53,762 nucleotides of DNA from an uncultured Erysipelotrichaceae bacterium. Its GTDB lineage: Bacteria > Bacillota_I > Bacilli_A > Erysipelotrichales > Coprobacillaceae. The notes beneath the pieces are model-generated. The model saw only the letters and a list, made by a program, of their open reading frames with translations. It was not told where the DNA came from and searched no databases. Of this stretch, positions 50,488 to 53,762 are shown piece after piece (positions within the stretch are counted from its first letter, which is position 1; each line of letters opens with the position of its first letter). The DNA lies in contig UPXV01000017.1 of the NCBI GenBank assembly GCA_900538465.1, positions 1 through 53,762 of the forward strand. Direction: 5' to 3'. Position numbers and translations under genes: made by a program.

Positions 50488-51321
50488 TTATTTACCGTTA
50501 CGACGACGTACGATTAATTTATTTGAAGCTTTCTTTGAATTTCTTGTTTTCACTCCAAGAGCTTTTTTACCCCAAGGAGTCATAGGAGCTTTACGTCCGA
50601 TTGAAGTTCTACCTTCACCACCACCATGAGGATGATCGTTAGGGTTCATAACAGAACCACGAACTGTAGGTCTAATACCTCTCCATCTGTTACGACCAGC
50701 TTTACCATAGTTAACTAATCCATAGTCTTCGTTTCCAACAACACCAACTGTTGCTCTACAAACAGCTAAGAATTTTCTAACTTCACCAGAAGCTAATCTG
50801 ACAGTTACGTATTTTCCTTCTTTACCTAAGATTTGAGCAGACACACCAGCAGATCTTGCGATTTGTCCACCTTTACCAGGTTGCATTTCAATGTTATGGA
50901 TAACTGTACCTTCAGGCATATTTCCCATTGGTAAGCAGTTACCTACGATAATATCAGCGTTTTCACCTGATACAATGTTCATTCCTACTTCTAATCCTTT
51001 AGGAGCAAGAATATATCTTTTTTCACCATCTGCATAATTGATTAATGCGATGTTTGCTGATCTGTTAGGATCATATTCAATTGTTGCAACTTTTCCAACA
51101 ATATCATCTTTATTACGTTTGAAATCGATAATACGATATAAACGTTTATGTCCACCACCGTGATGACGAGTAGTGATAACACCTTGATTATTACGTCCAC
51201 CTTTTTTAGATAAACGGATTGTTAATGATTTCTCTGGCTTAGTAGTTGTAATTTCTTCATAAGTCAAAGAAGTCATATTACGACGACCGTTTGTCGTAGG
51301 CTTATATGCTTTAATAGGCAT
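50488..51321 (-). CDS. rplB: 50S ribosomal protein L2
   Basis: 277 aa. KAYKPTTNGRRNMTSL at the start; the peptidyl-transferase-linked segment SVMNPNDHPHGGGEGRTSIG is intact. 58-base gap to rplW upstream. Confidence 0.98.
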   Translation of the reverse strand: MPIKAYKPTTNGRRNMTSLTYEEITTTKPEKSLTIRLSKKGGRNNQGVITTRHHGGGHKRLYRIIDFKRNKDDIVGKVATIEYDPNRSANIALINYADGEKRYILAPKGLEVGMNIVSGENADIIVGNCLPMGNMPEGTVIHNIEMQPGKGGQIARSAGVSAQILGKEGKYVTVRLASGEVRKFLAVCRATVGVVGNEDYGLVNYGKAGRNRWRGIRPTVRGSVMNPNDHPHGGGEGRTSIGRKAPMTPWGKKALGVKTRNSKKASNKLIVRRRNGK

Positions 51322-51379
51322 TTTTGTTCCTCCTTATTTTTCTTATCTGGAATGGAGATCATTCCAATAGTTTGAAATT

Positions 51380-51670
51380 TTATTCTTCACCGAATAAGTT
51401 AATTTCATATCCTTCTTTTAATTTAACAATAGCTTTTCTTCTTCTGTTAGTTTTACCAACGTATCTACCCATTCTTTTTGTTTTAGGTTTCACATTCATA
51501 ATGTTTACACTTTCAACTTTAACATCAAACATTTTTTCAACTGCTTGTTTCACTTCAGTTTTGTTAGCAGTCACATCTACATCAAATGTATATTTGTTTT
51601 CGTTTTGTTGTAACAATAAAGATTTTTCAGTAAGTACTGGTTTCTTTAAAACATCTGTAATATGTGCCAT
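51380..51670 (-). CDS. rplW: 50S ribosomal protein L23
   Basis: 96 aa. VLKKPVLTEKSLLLQQNENK and GRYVGKTNRRRKAIVKLKEG. Its ATG overlaps the rplD stop by one base (TAATG). Confidence 0.98.
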   Translation of the reverse strand: MAHITDVLKKPVLTEKSLLLQQNENKYTFDVDVTANKTEVKQAVEKMFDVKVESVNIMNVKPKTKRMGRYVGKTNRRRKAIVKLKEGYEINLFGEE

Positions 51671-52296
51671 TATGCCAATACCTCCTCAACAGCTTTGATA
51701 GCTCCTTCAGTCATTACTAACTTAGTGCTATCTAAGATATCATATACGTTAAGTCCTTTTGAATCGATAACTTTAACTCCTGGAATATTTCTAGCAGATA
51801 AAGCTACGTTTTCATTAACTTCGTCCATAACGATTAATGTTTTTCTGTTTGCTTCTAAATTTTCTAATACTTTAACCATTGCTTTTGTCTTAGGAGCATC
51901 AAATGCGATTGTATCTAATACAGTTAATTCGCTATCGATAACTTTTTGACTTAAAGCTGATTTTAAAGCTAAGCGTCTTACTTTTCTGTTCATTTTTAAC
52001 TTATAGTTTCTATCTGGTGTAGGACCGAATACAACTCCTCCACCTCTCCATTGTGGAGCACGGATAGATCCTTGTCTAGCTCTACCAGTACCTTTTTGTC
52101 TCCAAGGTTTCTTTCCTCCACCTTTGACTTCAGTACGGTTTTTCACTTTGTGAGTTCCTTGTCTCCATGAAGCTCTTTGTAGTAAGACCATATCAAAGAT
52201 TGCTTGATTATTTGGTTCAATACCGAATACAGATTCATTCAATTTGGTATCTTTAACTTTTGTTCCTTCTTGGTTATATACTGCAACTTTTAACAT
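51670..52296 (-). CDS. rplD: 50S ribosomal protein L4
   Basis: 208 aa. The tunnel loop segment GGGKKPWRQKGTGRARQGSI and the end YDILDSTKLVMTEGAIKAVE are typical. In E. coli L4 represses the S10 operon; the structured leader upstream of rpsJ makes a similar control thinkable here. Confidence 0.98.
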   Translation of the reverse strand: MLKVAVYNQEGTKVKDTKLNESVFGIEPNNQAIFDMVLLQRASWRQGTHKVKNRTEVKGGGKKPWRQKGTGRARQGSIRAPQWRGGGVVFGPTPDRNYKLKMNRKVRRLALKSALSQKVIDSELTVLDTIAFDAPKTKAMVKVLENLEANRKTLIVMDEVNENVALSARNIPGVKVIDSKGLNVYDILDSTKLVMTEGAIKAVEEVLA

Positions 52297-52318
52297 TAGT
52301 TTTCCTCCTTTCGCTTCA

Positions 52319-53050
52319 TTATTCAGCAGCAGCTTGAGCTGCTTCAGTAGTTTCTTCTGCTACTGTTTCTACAATTTCTTCTTCTGTTTCATAAATAATT
52401 AAATCTTCAGCAGGGTTAACCTTACCGTTTGCTTTCACAGCAGATTTAACAAATACTAATCCTTTTTTAGGACCAGGAATTGATCCACTAATTAATAATA
52501 CATTGTTTTCAACATCAACAGCAACGATTTCTAAGTTTTGAACTGTTCTTGTTACGTTCCCCATTTGTCCTGGTAACTTCTTACCTGGAGCAATTCTGTT
52601 AGGAGCGATAGGACCCATTGAACCAACGATTCTGTGAGCACCTGAACCATGTCCCTTAGGACCAATGTGTTGATTATGTCTTTTTATAACACCTTGATAA
52701 CCTTTACCTTTGCTAGTTCCTGTTACATCCACAACTTCACCAGCTACAAAGCTATCAACTTTAATTTCTTGACCAACTTCATAACTCATCATTTCGTCAA
52801 AACGAAATTCTTTAATGAAGCGCTTAGGAGCTGTTTCAGCTTTTGCAACATGTCCTTTGTGAGCTTTTGTTGCTAATTTTTCTCTCTTATCTTCAAAACC
52901 AACTTGGATTGCATCATATCCGTCAGTAGCAACTGTTTTCTTTTGTAAAACAACGTTTGGAGTTGCTTCTACAACAGTAACTGGGATTAATCTTCCGTCA
53001 GTAGTGAAAACTTGAGTCATTCCAATCTTACGACCTAAGATTCCTTTCAT
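52319..53050 (-). CDS. rplC: 50S ribosomal protein L3 with acidic C-terminal tail
   Basis: 243 aa, about 30 longer than usual (about 210). The L3 core is complete (ILGRKIGMTQVFTTDGRLIP, MGPIAPNRIAPGKKLPGQMG, NVTRTVQNLEIV). From about residue 213 a tail made mainly of Glu, Ala, Thr and Val follows, which is strongly acidic in a protein that is otherwise basic. Confidence 0.97.
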   Translation of the reverse strand: MKGILGRKIGMTQVFTTDGRLIPVTVVEATPNVVLQKKTVATDGYDAIQVGFEDKREKLATKAHKGHVAKAETAPKRFIKEFRFDEMMSYEVGQEIKVDSFVAGEVVDVTGTSKGKGYQGVIKRHNQHIGPKGHGSGAHRIVGSMGPIAPNRIAPGKKLPGQMGNVTRTVQNLEIVAVDVENNVLLISGSIPGPKKGLVFVKSAVKANGKVNPAEDLIIYETEEEIVETVAEETTEAAQAAAE

Positions 53051-53071
53051 GAGTTACACCTTAACCTTTCC

Positions 53072-53380
53072 TTATAATTTAATTTCGATATCCACACCGC
53101 TTGGTAATTCTAAACGAGTTAATACATCAACTGTTTCTGGTGTTGGATTCACAATGTCAATTAGACGTTTGTGAGTTCTGATTTCAAATTGTTCACGAGA
53201 ATCTTTATACTTATGAACTGCTCTTAAGATAGTATAAATTTCTTTTTCTGTTGGTAATGGTACTGGACCAACGACTTGAGCACCTGATTTTTTAGCAGCT
53301 GCTACAATCTTTTCAGCAGAAGCATCTAAGATTTTGTGATCAAATGATTTCAATCTGATTCTAATTTTGTTGTTTGCCAT
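53072..53380 (-). CDS. rpsJ: 30S ribosomal protein S10
   Basis: 102 aa. KIRIRLKSFDHKILDASAEK, GPVPLPTEKEIYTILRAVHK and RTHKRLIDIVNPTPETVDVL are the S10 pattern. First gene of the super-operon, with GAAGGAGGAA upstream. Confidence 0.98.
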   Translation of the reverse strand: MANNKIRIRLKSFDHKILDASAEKIVAAAKKSGAQVVGPVPLPTEKEIYTILRAVHKYKDSREQFEIRTHKRLIDIVNPTPETVDVLTRLELPSGVDIEIKL

Positions 53381-53506
53381 GAATTATTCCTCCTTCTGTT
53401 CGCCAATTTTTTGGCTGCTCCGCACGAATTACCTGAATTCACCCTTCCGCTCATGACAACGGCTATCAGTGTTTCAGCAACCTCGCACTTCTACGCATTT
53501 CACAAC
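53381..53506 (-). promoter_or_regulatory. GC-rich structured leader of the S10 operon
   Basis: About 125 transcribed bases precede rpsJ, far richer in G and C than the surrounding DNA. Two helices are visible. A long-range stem pairs GGTTGCT (53476-53482 on the minus strand) with AGCAGCC (53413-53419). A local hairpin GCCAA/TTGGC (53402-53415) lies just before the AGGAGG site. The two share the same GCC bases (53413-53415), so they exclude each other, the usual layout of an on/off leader. The ligand (an r-protein?) is an inference. Confidence 0.55.
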
Positions 53507-53512
53507 AAGTGC

Positions 53513-53541
53513 ATTCTACACTAAAAACGTTGATAAATCAA
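53513..53541 (-). promoter_or_regulatory. promoter of the S10 operon
   Basis: TTGATT (53536-53541), 17 bases, TAGAAT (53513-53518), with a TG two bases before the -10. Start of transcription is expected near 53506. Confidence 0.75.
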
Positions 53542-53665
53542 GTGTTTTCAAACATTTTTTTCATTTTTTTATTTCTTTATTTTTCTCTTATTAAAGTCAT
53601 TGTTTTTCTTACAAAACATTGAAAAGAATCTTTCATAAACATCTTCTGTTTTTATTATAGATATT

Positions 53666-53689
53666 AAAAAACATCCATATTGATGGATG
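53666..53689 (-). terminator. second terminator behind the rRNA operon
   Basis: A 7-bp stem, CATCCAT (53672-53678) with ATGGATG (53683-53689), loop of 4, followed on the minus strand by six T. Confidence 0.82.
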
Positions 53690-53714
53690 CTATTTCTATG
53701 ATATAAATTTAAGC

Positions 53715-53745
53715 AAGAAAAAAGGAGATATCGAATGATATCTCC
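53715..53745 (-). terminator. first terminator behind 5S rRNA
   Basis: A perfect 9-bp stem, GGAGATATC (53724-53732) with GATATCTCC (53737-53745), loop of 4, and TTTTTTCTT on the minus strand. Six bases separate it from the 5S 3' end. Confidence 0.9.
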
Positions 53746-53750
53746 AGATG

Positions 53751-53762
53751 AACTGGCGGCTT
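53751..53762 (-). rRNA. rrf: 3' end of a 5S rRNA (rest beyond the window)
   Basis: On the minus strand the window edge reads AAGCCGCCAGTT, which fits the closing strand of helix I of Firmicute 5S rRNA (the usual end is GTAGGANGCCGCCA...). A strong terminator follows at once, as expected for the end of an rRNA operon. Only 12 bases are visible, so this is a probable call. Confidence 0.6.

Noticed and set aside
40217..52876. Many plus-strand open frames inside the ribosomal cluster
   Set aside because: They are antisense frames of ribosomal genes, without ribosome sites or recognisable domains.
53751..53762. Start of a 16S rRNA (CTGGCGGC on the plus strand)
   Set aside because: The usual 16S context (GAACGCTGGCGGC) is not matched: two bases are missing. 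The minus-strand reading as a 5S end followed by a terminator fits better.

Overview
The window is AT-rich DNA from a low-GC Firmicute, most likely a gut Erysipelotrichia of the Coprobacillus/Faecalibacillus kind. The reasons are the Bacillus-like order of the S10-spc-alpha ribosomal cluster, strong AGGAGG-type ribosome sites, a monomeric [FeFe] hydrogenase that points to anaerobic life, a CwlD-like amidase that hints at sporulation, and AgrC/LytTR and AbiE families typical of gut Firmicutes. The species cannot be fixed from the sequence alone. Almost everything lies on the minus strand. The window is bracketed by a partial tRNA-Ile (left) and the last bases of a 5S rRNA (right), both on the minus strand.

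Layout. 1-6.1 kb: tRNA-Ile, a small hypothetical gene, and a compact unit reading CwlD-like amidase, then an orphan solute-binding lipoprotein, then a membrane GGDEF-EAL protein. 6.5-11.5 kb: two small surface proteins, a zinc-ribbon protein, a MATE exporter, and an [FeFe] hydrogenase coupled to a tiny Cys-rich protein. 11.7-15.3 kb: small cytoplasmic genes (two DUF3795, two VOC, DsrE, DUF4186, TfoX-N) and an AraC-type regulator, with a 55-nt duplication scar. 15.4-20.7 kb: a tight run of nine small proteins resembling immunity proteins of polymorphic toxin systems, including DUF3916 and leucine-rich-repeat members, with no toxin gene in sight. 20.7-24.5 kb: flavin-type enzymes (PPOX, nitroreductase), a SUKH immunity protein, a cupin and an XRE regulator. 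24.6-25.8 kb: decayed DNA holding a membrane-protein remnant and the wreck of an AbiE type IV toxin-antitoxin locus. 25.9-29.7 kb, the only sizeable plus-strand block: an AgrC-like kinase, a LytTR regulator, a terminator, a 21-bp-spaced operator and a two-gene ABC transporter. 29.8-30.3 kb: a frameshifted membrane gene.

30.5-53.4 kb is the ribosomal super-cluster (transcribed right to left): rpsJ to rplQ with secY, adk, map, infA, rpmJ and rpoA, then a charged coiled-coil protein, a MurR/RpiR regulator, ecfA1-ecfA2-ecfT-truA, a PHP phosphatase, an ECF sigma factor with a membrane partner, and finally rplM-rpsI. Two lineage-specific modules interrupt the order known from Bacillus (between rplQ and ecfA1, and between truA and rplM). 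A clear promoter and a GC-rich leader precede rpsJ, and two tandem terminators separate the cluster from the upstream rRNA operon.

The most unusual signals are (1) a dispersed element between 21 and 30 kb, a hairpin terminator abutting a promoter of form TTGTAT-N17-CATAAT, found upstream of at least four unrelated genes; (2) the decayed AbiE locus with its promoter/operator palindrome still readable; (3) the LytTR module with a built-in terminator and direct-repeat operator; (4) the immunity-like gene bank; and (5) the amidase/binding-protein/c-di-GMP unit that lacks any permease.
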